From positions 3,052,499-3,084,081 of the forward strand of contig NW_019091418.1 in NCBI RefSeq assembly GCF_001949145.1: a stretch of DNA of 31,583 nt, written 5' to 3'. The stretch is from Acanthaster planci. Taxonomy: Eukaryota > Echinodermata > Asteroidea > Valvatida > Acanthasteridae. This document shows positions 9,478 to 18,400 of the stretch, one piece after another. A program made the position numbers and the translations under genes. The notes below the pieces were generated by a model that did not search any database, was not told the origin of the DNA, and saw nothing but the letters and a program-made list of their open reading frames with translations. The stretch's first letter is position 1; each line of letters opens with the position of its first letter.

Positions 9478-12189
9478 GTAAGCTTAGGTTTCTTAACTTC
9501 ACTCAGTTCTGAATGGATTAGGCCTAAGGGAACCTTACTCCAAAAGTCCGATTACGTATTCTGATTCTCCTAAGATTTCAGCTGTCCCATAAACTAAACT
9601 TGGTGAACCTGTTTTCTGCAGGAATGGTGGTTGGTACAAAACTGTTTTCCTTCTGCTTGGGGGAGTATTTCATTATGCAGATTAGCTGTCTGAGTCTTCT
9701 TGCTTCTAACGTTGTTATGAGTGTGGCGAAAACGACGTTATTAATCTTCGTAGGTAAGTGTCCACCATCGAGGGCGGAGCTTCCCAGAGATGCATTTCTA
9801 TCCTGGAAACTTTTTGATTGAGCAGATAGTCCATCCGATAAATACACAGATGTTTTTGACAGAAAAAAAAGGAAGAATAGGCTATGAGTTATGACGTGAA
9901 TGGCCTACTAGAATTATCAGAAATGCGCCCCCGTTTTTTGAAACTGTCCAGTTAAACTGTTCTTTATATACAGTTTTGACAGATTTTGGGAAATTAGATT
10001 GCACAAATATCCTCCGCAAACTTGTTAAAATGAGTCTGGTTCTCAGTGTCTGCGATTATCAATGTCTTGCATATCCTGTGTTTTCCCCATGTGTGCGGGG
10101 ACAGTTGTGTGATCCCTGGAGAGCCGACAGGGATACCTTGTCCCCATTTTATACTGTTCTTCGAATTTCATAGGTCAATATGAGCAGTGTCAGACGCATC
10201 GGTTGAATCGGTCGTCCTGGTTCCGCATGCAAAATGCATACGTTCCTATATAAAATTACAATTAAATACAATTCATCAATAGTTGATGAATAAATTCAGC
10301 ACTTTCTGAAGATGGACTTAGTGTATTCCTGATCGAGTTAATTGTTCTCACTAATTGTCTATCTTTCAGCGAATGGCGTAGGTGCTCTTCGAGGGATGGC
10401 AGTTCCGATCGCACGGTCAGTCCTCTCCAAACTTGTAAATCCAAGCGAAATTGGTGAGTACTCATTTATCTAAACAAATGTGATGAGGGTTATAGCTGAT
10501 TGGTTATTTATTCTGTCTAGTGGCGTACTTAATTAGGGTGGAATTTCTGAGTAGTCACTCAGAAGTGTACATAGGCCTACAGGTTTTCAAAGCAAAGGAG
10601 CTGTAGTTGTAATATGTTGCGTAAGTTTCAAAATTTGAAAAAGAGGTAAGGGCGTCGCAAGACGGGGCAAGGGAGGCACTGCCTCCCTAGTAAAAAAATT
10701 GAAAATGAAAAAGGGAAGAGTAAGATTTTAAAAAGCGAAAGAAATGCAAAATGGAGGTGAAATGGATGAAAATCACCAAGATGCTTAAGGAAAACCGCTA
10801 AGTTGACCCCTTCTAGGTGTATTTTTGAGTGCTTTGCACCCCCAGAAAATCCCCCTAAAAAAGTGGTTCCTCCTGGCGACACCATGAATAGGGCTACCTG
10901 GGCCCAGGACGGACTTCCACTGAGTGGTACATGCCCCAATGGCTCCCCCGTCCATCCATAGTTGGGTCATTGCATGGGGTCGGGGCACAATTTGTGACGG
11001 TATCCTTGTTACATGGGTAACTTTAACCACCTGTCATGAACTGTAGAGGTCATTTACTCTGTAAAAGTAACACATACCTCTGTATTCAGCTTTGCAAGAT
11101 GTATAATTTGGAATCCACAGGCTGGGAAATAGCTGTTCATTTTTACGGAACCCACGTGACAATGGACACCATCACAAATTGTGCCCCAACCTCATGGAAT
11201 GATCCAGTTACGCCTCTGATTCTACCTTATCACTTTCTTTTATCCCCTCCCAGGTGCAGCTTTCGCTATTGTTGCTTGCATGGACAATTTATCAGGGTTT
11301 GCTTCTTCTCTTATGACACCTAGCATCTACGCAGCTACCGTATCCTACATGTCACCTGCCATCTTCTATGTTTTATCTGGCCTGTCCTTCATTCCAAGTG
11401 GTATCGTACTGTAAGTAGTGTACTTTATCCTTACTTTATTATGTCAAATATTAAGCTACAAATGAATTCATGCTTCTTATTTGACTGTGTCCTTTCCCTT
11501 TGAATAAACAAGCACTGACCTATAATACATGTATATGAATTCGGAAAGGAAACCTTATAATCGTTTGAAAATCATCCCCTTTCTGAATTCAGAATTAAAC
11601 AGGGTACAATAAAGTGAAGAAAAACCAGGAAATAATGAAGTCCAGAACCTGAATTGGCTTTTTAATGAAAAGGAAACCGTCTAACTCCTTTTTAATGTGT
11701 TTCCCCCGAAAAACACTTACAATTGCTATAGCTTTGTAGCGTCATGTATTCATGTACCAGTACGCAGGGCTCCTTCGTCGGCGCTAAATATAATATGTAA
11801 TGAAGCTCAGCACACTTGAGTGTGATTTTTAGAAGCCTCAGTTACTAAAGAAATGGGCCTAGTCAGAACATTTACGAACATTTTTTTAACGAATATGAGT
11901 GGTTTACAAGAGTGAGGTTTGAAGATAATCTTGTTATTTTCTCACTCTACAATAAACAGACTTTATTCTTGTATCCATTCCACCACAAATCATATTTCAA
12001 TAATATTTTTGTCTCCATTGCAGGATCTTGCAGATTTTTTGGCCACGAAAAAAAGGTTACAAATTAATTGAAGACAGTGGTATCTATGAAGACTCTTTAG
12101 GCGATGATTTGAAACAAGAACCTAATACCTGCAGCTACGTGAATAATCCGGAGCCCAAAACAGACGAAAAGGAAAGTATGGATTTCTGA
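8493..12189 (+). CDS. SLC46-family (proton-coupled folate transporter-like) transporter, five exons
   Basis: Joined exons 8493-9477, 9622-9753, 10370-10453, 11254-11410 and 12024-12189 give 507 residues, normal for SLC46. The reading frame is kept across all four introns. It is a 12-segment major-facilitator membrane protein. The MFS motif A is GTVSDRLGRK (residues 113-122). Two N-glycosylation sites (N62, N75) lie in the first extracellular loop, as in human PCFT. C72 and C309 (context KPFCW) sit where PCFT has its loop 1-loop 4 disulfide. SKLVNPSEIGAAFAIVA, read across the exon 3-4 junction, is typical of the family. The start is the first ATG after an in-frame stop (8487-8489) and has G at -3 and +4. 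SLC46 members carry folates, related compounds or muropeptides with protons; the substrate here is unknown. Which SLC46 paralogue it is cannot be decided from this window. Confidence 0.9.
9622..9753 (+). CDS. SLC46-like gene, coding exon 2
   Basis: The acceptor is cctgttttctgcag|GA and the donor is TTCGTAG|GTAAGTG. The exon is 132 bases in phase 1-1 and encodes GMVVGTKLFSFCLGEYF and the following hydrophobic segment. Confidence 0.88.
10370..10453 (+). CDS. SLC46-like gene, coding exon 3
   Basis: The acceptor is gtctatctttcag|CG and the donor is GAAATTG|GTGAGTAC. The exon is 84 bases and encodes ANGVGALRGMAVPIARS then VLSKLVNPSEI, a loop and helix region well conserved in SLC46. It is short and easily missed. 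Confidence 0.88.
10962..11209. repeat. 248-bp foldback repeat inside intron 3
   Basis: Segment 10962-11020 (with cggggcacaatttgtgacgg) is matched by the reverse complement of 11149-11209 (with ggggcacaatttgtgatgg on the minus strand) at about 80% by eye. It looks like a MITE lying in the intron just upstream of exon 4. It has no coding potential. Confidence 0.7.
11254..11410 (+). CDS. SLC46-like gene, coding exon 4
   Basis: The acceptor is tatcccctcccag|GT and the donor is GTACT|GTAAGTAG. The exon is 157 bases, enters in phase 1 and leaves in phase 2. It encodes GAAFAIVACMDNLSGFASS and the last two membrane segments up to FIPSGIVL. Confidence 0.88.
12024..12189 (+). CDS. SLC46-like gene, coding exon 5 (C-terminus)
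   Basis: The acceptor is gtctccattgcag|G, with the stop TGA at 12187-12189. It encodes the end of the last helix (LILQIFWPRKKGY) and an acidic cytosolic tail of about 40 residues. The basic PRKKG directly after the helix fits a cytosolic C-terminus. Confidence 0.85.
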
Positions 12190-12514
12190 AGAAGGCTAAG
12201 GAGTGAATTCAAGAACGAAAACTTCTTTTTGTGGGCAAAATTACAACAATCAGTACACGGAAACTATGTAACCCTTTCATGCCAAAAGCATTCAACTGTT
12301 CAGTTAATTTGTTAAAATCAGGTTCACTACTTGTGGGTGAAAACTCTACATGCCACTATCAAACATGCTTATAGGTTAAAGTGCCACAGGTCAAATTAAA
12401 AGGCAGTAGTTTGGGGCATTTGGACATCATGTATTGGAGATTCTTCTCGTGTATTTATGTTTACAGTGTGCACCGACTGTATACGTAGACAATACTGTGG
12501 GGTGCATGTAGGTG

Positions 12515-12520
12515 ATTAAA
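12515..12520 (+). terminator. Candidate poly(A) signal of the SLC46-like gene
   Basis: ATTAAA, a common variant signal, lies about 330 bases after the stop codon and before the first repeat at 12654. I saw no nearer canonical AATAAA. Confidence 0.4.
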
Positions 12521-12653
12521 TGGACCCAAGAATCCGTACAGTACCTACGCTAATGAACAAAATACTATTGGAAATATATTTTGCCAACCAAAATAAGGAT
12601 ATTCCATCGTGAATATATCATGACGAGAGTGTAGGACCCTAAAAGCCTCTATA

Positions 12654-12725
12654 CAGTCGACTCTCGTTATTACGAAATCCGCGAGACCAAGTAGAATCGT
12701 TCGTTGTTTCCGAAATTCGTTGTAG
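12654..12725 (+). mobile_element. pogo/Tigger-like transposon end fragment
   Basis: The sequence TATA|CAGTCGACTCTCGTTAT has the TA flank and CAGTCGA start typical of Tigger/pogo (Tc1-mariner superfamily) ends, followed by the usual TTCGTT / CCGAAATTCG words. No transposase follows, and the matching right end is not adjacent. Confidence 0.6.
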
Positions 12726-12761
12726 GCGGAATGCGATGCAATGGCGTCAATGGGTTACAGT

Positions 12762-12842
12762 CACTTCGCCCCATTTCCACGTTGCCCCTAACCACTCGGC
12801 TCCATCCCCACTTCGCCCCATCTCCACTTCGCCCCATTTCAT
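12762..12842. repeat. Short minisatellite (CCACTTCGCCCCAT-type)
   Basis: The word acttcgccccat recurs about three times with diverged units between. It lies between the pogo-like end and the integrase-like repeat. Confidence 0.6.
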
Positions 12843-12922
12843 AATTGCCGTCCGTTTTGAATGTGTTCCAAGCCTCTTAAAAAATGGTCGAGGAGTTCCA
12901 CAAACGACATGAAACGCCATGT

Positions 12923-13788
12923 TATGGAATTCCATATCTGCCGTCGTGCGTCGCCCGTCGTGTGTCGTCCGTCGTGCGTCGCCCGTGGTTTTTTTTTTTT
13001 TTGGTCACGATTGCGCAGTTGTATTTTTAACTTTGACCCTTGATTGTTTCACATGTACATGTCTTTGTTCGATCGATCCACCATGCCTGACTCTCAATTT
13101 AGCAATAGAACTAAAAGATGTACACGTATTCGTATTTGCAGTTGCGCTGAACTCCACTTGAAAGAAGAAATAATATCCTGACATCAGTTAAGTGACGTGT
13201 ATATGAAATAATACCATTTTGATTACATAAATAAATTAACAAAGTAGACTTTTGTTGGGGTAGATTGTTTTTCTCGATAACTTAGTTACTCTAGACGTAT
13301 CTTTACAGCGTGACTATATCCTATGTAATATTTCTGTCTGTCCCTGCACGATATCCCACAGAACGGAATGTAAATAATACATTATTTACAATGTTTGATT
13401 CCTTAACGGTTTTCATAAGAGACGAAGTGATTCAACGTTATTTTGAGGGTATACCTATGATGAAATCTGCTGTATACTCCAAATTAGACATGACTTTAGT
13501 TGCAGGTTGGCTCACAGAAGTCTTTTAAACAGTAACGTTACTTGATAGCCCCATAAATAATGCTGATGTGCTGGACAACCTGTTCTCATTGGTCTATCCA
13601 CCATGGCATACACACCCTCAAAAACCATCACGTCATATTTTCTGAAACTTAAACCAAGTGGTAATTGCCCCTTAACAATACATTAAATAAACATTTTGTT
13701 ATCCACAGCACGTCTAGTATTTCTGGATTTCAAGGTGAAATTGAGAGGACAAGATGGAATATCTGTATCGGTTGGCAGACTTCCTTCT
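12923..13788 (+). mobile_element. Integrase-like transposon remnant, copy 1
   Basis: This 0.87-kb segment is matched in inverted orientation by 30258-31108 at roughly 90% by eye. Its left end is tatggaattccatatctgcc followed by a 14-bp tandem (ccgtcgtgcgtcgc, about 12940-12988). It contains a coding remnant at 13310-13528 and, past an apparent intron (donor-like GCAG|GT near 13506, acceptor-like tatccacag near 13700-13709), a second piece resembling SISGFQSEIERT in copy 2. The right side breaks off at 13788, just before the tRNA-derived hairpin. Confidence 0.75.
13310..13528 (+). pseudogene. Integrase-like N-terminal fragment in transposon copy 1
   Basis: It encodes FLSVPARYPTERNVNNT, then FDSLTVFIRDEVIQRYFEG, after which the frame is lost; copy 2 continues GGYTSDEICCILQIRHD at that point. 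The pattern I..YF..GYT..EI...L..H recalls the helix-turn-helix at the start of eukaryotic proteins with an integrase core domain. No catalytic D,D,E core is visible. A 3-base loss (ggcgggtat to gggtat) together with a base shift separates this copy from copy 2. Domain naming is from memory and tentative. Confidence 0.45.
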
Positions 13789-13823
13789 GCCCAACGTGTA
13801 TTTAACACTGTATACTCAGTGTT

Positions 13824-13984
13824 TGCCCCCGAAGGCTTGTGAAAAAACCTACAAGCGTACTCGGGTGGGACTCGAACCCACGACCTCCTGCTTACTAGTG
13901 CAGACGTCTTACAGCTTACTATAGTGCAGACGTCGAGTCCCACCCGAGTACGCTTGAGTTTTTTTTCACAAGCCTTCGGGGGCA
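13824..13984 (-). repeat. 161-bp hairpin derived from a threonine-tRNA-like sequence
   Basis: The arms 13824-13875 and 13933-13984 are inverted repeats matching at 48 of 52 positions, with a 57-base spacer. On the minus strand the spacer and left arm read CTGCACTAGTAAGCAG (anticodon arm), GGAGGTC, and GTGGGTTCGAGTCCCAC, a perfect T-arm with B box GGTTCGAGTCC (13868-13878). CTAGTAA matches the anticodon loop of tRNA-Thr(AGT). There is no normal A box or D-arm, the anticodon loop looks one base too long, and the acceptor/T-arm region is present twice in inverted form. It is a tRNA-derived foldback repeat, not a working tRNA gene. Confidence 0.75.
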
Positions 13985-15429
13985 TACACCGAATATACAG
14001 TTTCCATACACGTCGGGCAGGGCAAAATCCAAATTAATTTACATCTCCCCGGCGCAAACCCATCTTTGAAATAGTAAGTCAGTACTGATGGCGTTATCGC
14101 GGCCACTGGTACCCTCTATGGGCTCGTACAACATACACAAAAAACAAGTTTAATTTGAAATGCAATTTTTGATCACAAACCCCTCTGGACAAGAAACACG
14201 TATTTTGCCAAGTTAAAAACAAACGATGAAAGCATCAGATTGGAAACTTATGAAGACAATTGGAGATGATCACGTTCCCTCGTCATTTAGTTTCATTACA
14301 CACCAGAGATTAAATTTGCCTAAAGGGGCACAAATATTTTCCAATATGAAGCATGACAATACTCTGACAAGATCAATGCAAACTTTGTCAGTTTATATGT
14401 AACGTGTAACGTCGGTGTTTTCACGAAGTGGCAAAACATTTTTGATTTAGAGTTTTATAAAAATTATATTAAATCCTGGAATGCCCATTTTGTACATGAT
14501 GGAGTTTTGTTACTCAGTGGAAACATTGGTGATCAGATGTGTACAATTTCGACTTCAGTTGAGATACTTTCCTGCCCTCTCCTCATGGACAGTTAAACAA
14601 TAATGCAAAACTTGAATCTTTATCATTAAGTATTCATATCTAATTAACGCACAATTCAGGAATGTTCAATGGTCTTTTTTGTTAATGACTCAAACACAGA
14701 ACTCTACGACAGTCGGCTATTCTCAGAGATAAACTTCTCCAAAAGATGAGAATTATAAAGTGCCACCGTAAACAAGTGATCCAAAACACATCGTGATAAA
14801 TACGTTATTATAACAAACACATCAAAAAGTTGGATTATTTTTTTCGACACCACACCACCTTATACAATTTTTTTTTAATTTACAGGTTTATGCAAGACTC
14901 TTCAAGTGCTTTTTTCTTTTTTTATCAAACTTTTCACAACAAATCATTCAATTAAATACATACAAAAGAAAACAAATAATATACATAAACGCTACCACCT
15001 GTAACTGTTGCTGGGAAAGAAACTATTTTACAGCAACATCGTGACAAATCAAAATAAAATGATCGGAAATGAATATCCGCATTATAAACACAAATAAATT
15101 CTCATTCATTCCGGAACTTTCCCCTCTGAACCTGTACTGAGTATTGAATCAAGTAAAATAGGGATCATTGTACAAAATAATGTGGCACAATGCAATTCCA
15201 GTTTTTCCACTGAGTTTAATTTCCTTGATGCATTCAAACGGACTAATCTAGTCCGAGTTTTCCTGCGTGCTTAAAATGTACTAGTAACCAAAACACCAAC
15301 AGAGGTACACGTTAGAGAGAAGCTCTAGAGTGAACAGAAATCTTGCATACTGAGGCCTTACTGGCATTTGAGATCAATCGACCCAGTGACTCAATTGTGG
15401 TAAAGAAACAAACCATAGCAGAAGAACAA
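13985..15429. other. AT-rich spacer between two convergent genes
   Basis: No coding exon or clear repeat was found. It lies between the repeat cluster downstream of the SLC46 gene and the 3' end of the minus-strand fusion gene. Longer 3' untranslated forms of the fusion gene could extend into it. Confidence 0.5.
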
Positions 15430-15435
15430 TTTATT
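15430..15435 (-). terminator. Poly(A) signal of the fusion gene
   Basis: On the minus strand this is a canonical AATAAA, 48 bases past the TAA stop of the 1154-codon frame. The position supports a short 3' untranslated region and an intact transcription unit. Confidence 0.6.
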
Positions 15436-15483
15436 TATGAGTACCAAAATGGCGCATACAAACAAAGATGTACCTTGTGCATG

Positions 15484-18400
15484 TTAGTAGATATTGTTAC
15501 ATAAAACACAAAATGAATTGAGTAAATGCTTACAGACAGTTCCTCTTTTCAGTTTGCTAGAGTTATTTAAGCCCATAACTTTAGCCCCAAATACCTCACG
15601 TTGCAGCTGTTTAATGTAAGAGTCATCAACTGTTCCGGGTACAGTTTTTGAGCACTCATTGGCATTTTTGGAATTAAACTTCTTCAACGAAGATTTTAAC
15701 GCCAAAGCGTGAATTCTGTAACTGCTTTCTAAGTTGTTAGACCAGCTGTGAAATATAGATGCCATAAATGTAGAACTGTGTTTGCCTCGTGGGAATGCTT
15801 GTAAATCAGATCCTTTCTGAATAGCAGCCTTCAAGAAAGGATGACCTCTCCGAAACTTCATAACAGAAAGATCGAAGGAATCCCGCTTTTCATTTGACCA
15901 AATTAGAGTATTTGTCATCGAGAAATCAAGTTGTCTCAAGAGGATAACATTTGCGTCGATGTACACCCCACCCCAGTGGAACAGTATGGCTAGCTTTGCC
16001 AGGGTTTCGTTAAAATTATTTTCGGGTTTCTTCTGATTTTTTGTTTTACTTGCACCATTTGATGAGACAGCATCTATACTAGCATCAAGACTGAGTATTT
16101 CAACATCATAACCAGCTTCCGTTAATACATCGAATTGGCTCTCCTTTAAACTGTTACTGTGAACAATTACCCTAGAATGAGGATGGTGATAGAAAAGGGA
16201 TTCAATGGTCCGCCATTTTGGCCACTCGAGGCTGGTACGGTTACTGTTTACAATGACATGAAATATTAATTGTTGTGGAGTCTTTTTGGCAGGAGCTGAC
16301 ACGGGTAACAGACCAAATCTTCGCGCGCTGTCGTACAAAGCTTGGTCCTGTCGAATCAAGTTCCAGTTTGAGGCCAGAAGACGCATGCGTAAGCTTACAC
16401 CAGGGTTTGGTGGTGGGGTTTCCCAGTTAAAATTGCGTAGCCATTGAACCATTGATATTTCGGACATTTGATAAGCATCCAGGGTGTGAAAGAGAGGTGT
16501 AAGTCCCGACACCCGTGGGGAAGGAGTTTTTCCGTGGCCAGGTACGTTACCACCAGGCATGTACTCGCTGTTGAAGAAAATAACTGGTATTCCCATGGCA
16601 ACACATGGCAATGCGCAGTGGATACGTTGTGTGATAACAAGCCGTGCCTCCGAGTATTCTTCAAGCAACTTGTAAGCTGTCTGGAAACGTTCCACGCTGT
16701 TTGTCCTGCCCTGACCGATAATAAGGTGGTAACGCCGAATTGCTTCCTGTGCTATTCTTAAAGGAAGTAGGCGCTCATACTTTTCTCTCAAGTCAACCAA
16801 GAATATTTTCCCCGACTTTTTTTGCTGAATGTTTGGACTCTTAATAAAGAGTGTCAAACAGCCTGAAAGGTAAGCATCGACGTTGTTTCTCCTCAAAAAT
16901 GCCAGAGTGTTATTATCTCTGCACCCTATCGGTGCTTTAGACTGCAGATAGGTGACATTTTTCAATATAACAGACCTGATTTGAGGAGCTATGTGCATGG
17001 ACAACATAATGGGATCAATATTTGTCGGTGGTGGCCACATCATTGTTGGTTCTCCCCACCAAGCGTTGAAGAAAGCACGGATATGATGTTCTCCTTTTGA
17101 TTCTCCAAGTTTATATCGTTCAAGGAGGTGATCCATGAAAGGTAAGAATTGAAGCCCAGGAATGCCCTGTATCTCGTCCCCGATATTTAGATATTCTAGT
17201 ACCCGTACTCGTTTGTCGTATGAAAGTGTACCAAAGTGGCGTCTCATTTTATTTCCAAAAGGGATTCTCGAGAGATTAATTGCGACGCCCTCGGGGCAAA
17301 GTTTCCTAGACGTGCAGGATAGGTTGTAAATATCGTTAACAACTGCCTCAAAATCAAACTTAGGCGACAGTCGTGGATTTACATTGGTAACATTCCGAGA
17401 ATATTCACGACAGAACGCCTCAGTAAGATTCGCTATGAAAGTGCTCTGAACTCGAAACTGGGAAACGCTGAGAATTCCGCGCGTGCTCCTTGTGATATTT
17501 GTATCAATACTAACCCATGCCCCATTGACCTTAGGGATAGTGAACTGGTCAAGTTTAACCAAGGGGTTAAAATGAACACCACCATAATGCCACAACAAGG
17601 CTAGCCTAACCGCTTCGTAAACGTGATCTTCAAAGCTCACACCCGTCACAACCTTGTGGAGTGGATGTCGAACTAACCAGTGCTCCAGAGTTGTGTTCTT
17701 GACAATATCCGTGAGCACTAGAAATTTGACCGTGACACCTGGGTTACGTAAATCCTGTACTGCCTGCATACACTGGGATGAACCGCAGAATACTGTCACT
17801 GTCAATCCGGGGTTCTTTGTCTGAAATGAGTTAATATTTTCCACAACGTTGTGCGGTATTGGTCTTTCATAGACCCAAGCAGTAGTTGCTAGTTGGGGGG
17901 TGTAGGCTGTTTGTCGTATTTGTAACAGGTTTATCACGGGCTTAGTGGAGTACATGAATACAAACAAATACAAAGATGACGAGACTATAACGATCGCAAG
18001 AGGGAGACACTTCTTGACTAATCGCCTACTGATCATCGGCAGGGAACCGCGGCTTATCTGGTGAATGTAATGTCCCGTGGAAATAAATACAAGACCAGCA
18101 ATCGTCGATAAGGTGAACGGAGAAGAAAAGACTATCATATTTGCAAGAATAACAAACATTCTTTTTGAGAGGTTCAGTATTGCATGTACCAAGGGACTAC
18201 ATTCTTGAAGCACTGTTAAGGAGGCAGCATTGTAAATTAAATGAAAGATGGCAGAAGTATAACTCTCGATGGGGAGTAATGCACTCATGCTTTGGCTGTA
18301 AACGACTGCAAATGGAAGCAGAATCAAGACACTGAAGTTGGAGATTGCTGCAAATTTCTGAAGAGGACCTTCCCACAACTCTCCCAACTTCTTCAGATAG

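Noticed and set aside
9478-9512. C-terminal end KLRFLNFTQF of the first transporter frame
   Set aside because: It follows a consensus GTAAGC donor, and the family sequence continues in the next exon, so this is intron read-through.
10628-11030. Minus-strand open frames in intron 3
   Set aside because: No domain, overlapping an inverted repeat, and inside an intron with clean splice sites.
13824-13984. Functional tRNA-Thr gene
   Set aside because: The A box and D-arm are absent, the anticodon loop is too long by one base, and the acceptor part is duplicated in inverted form.
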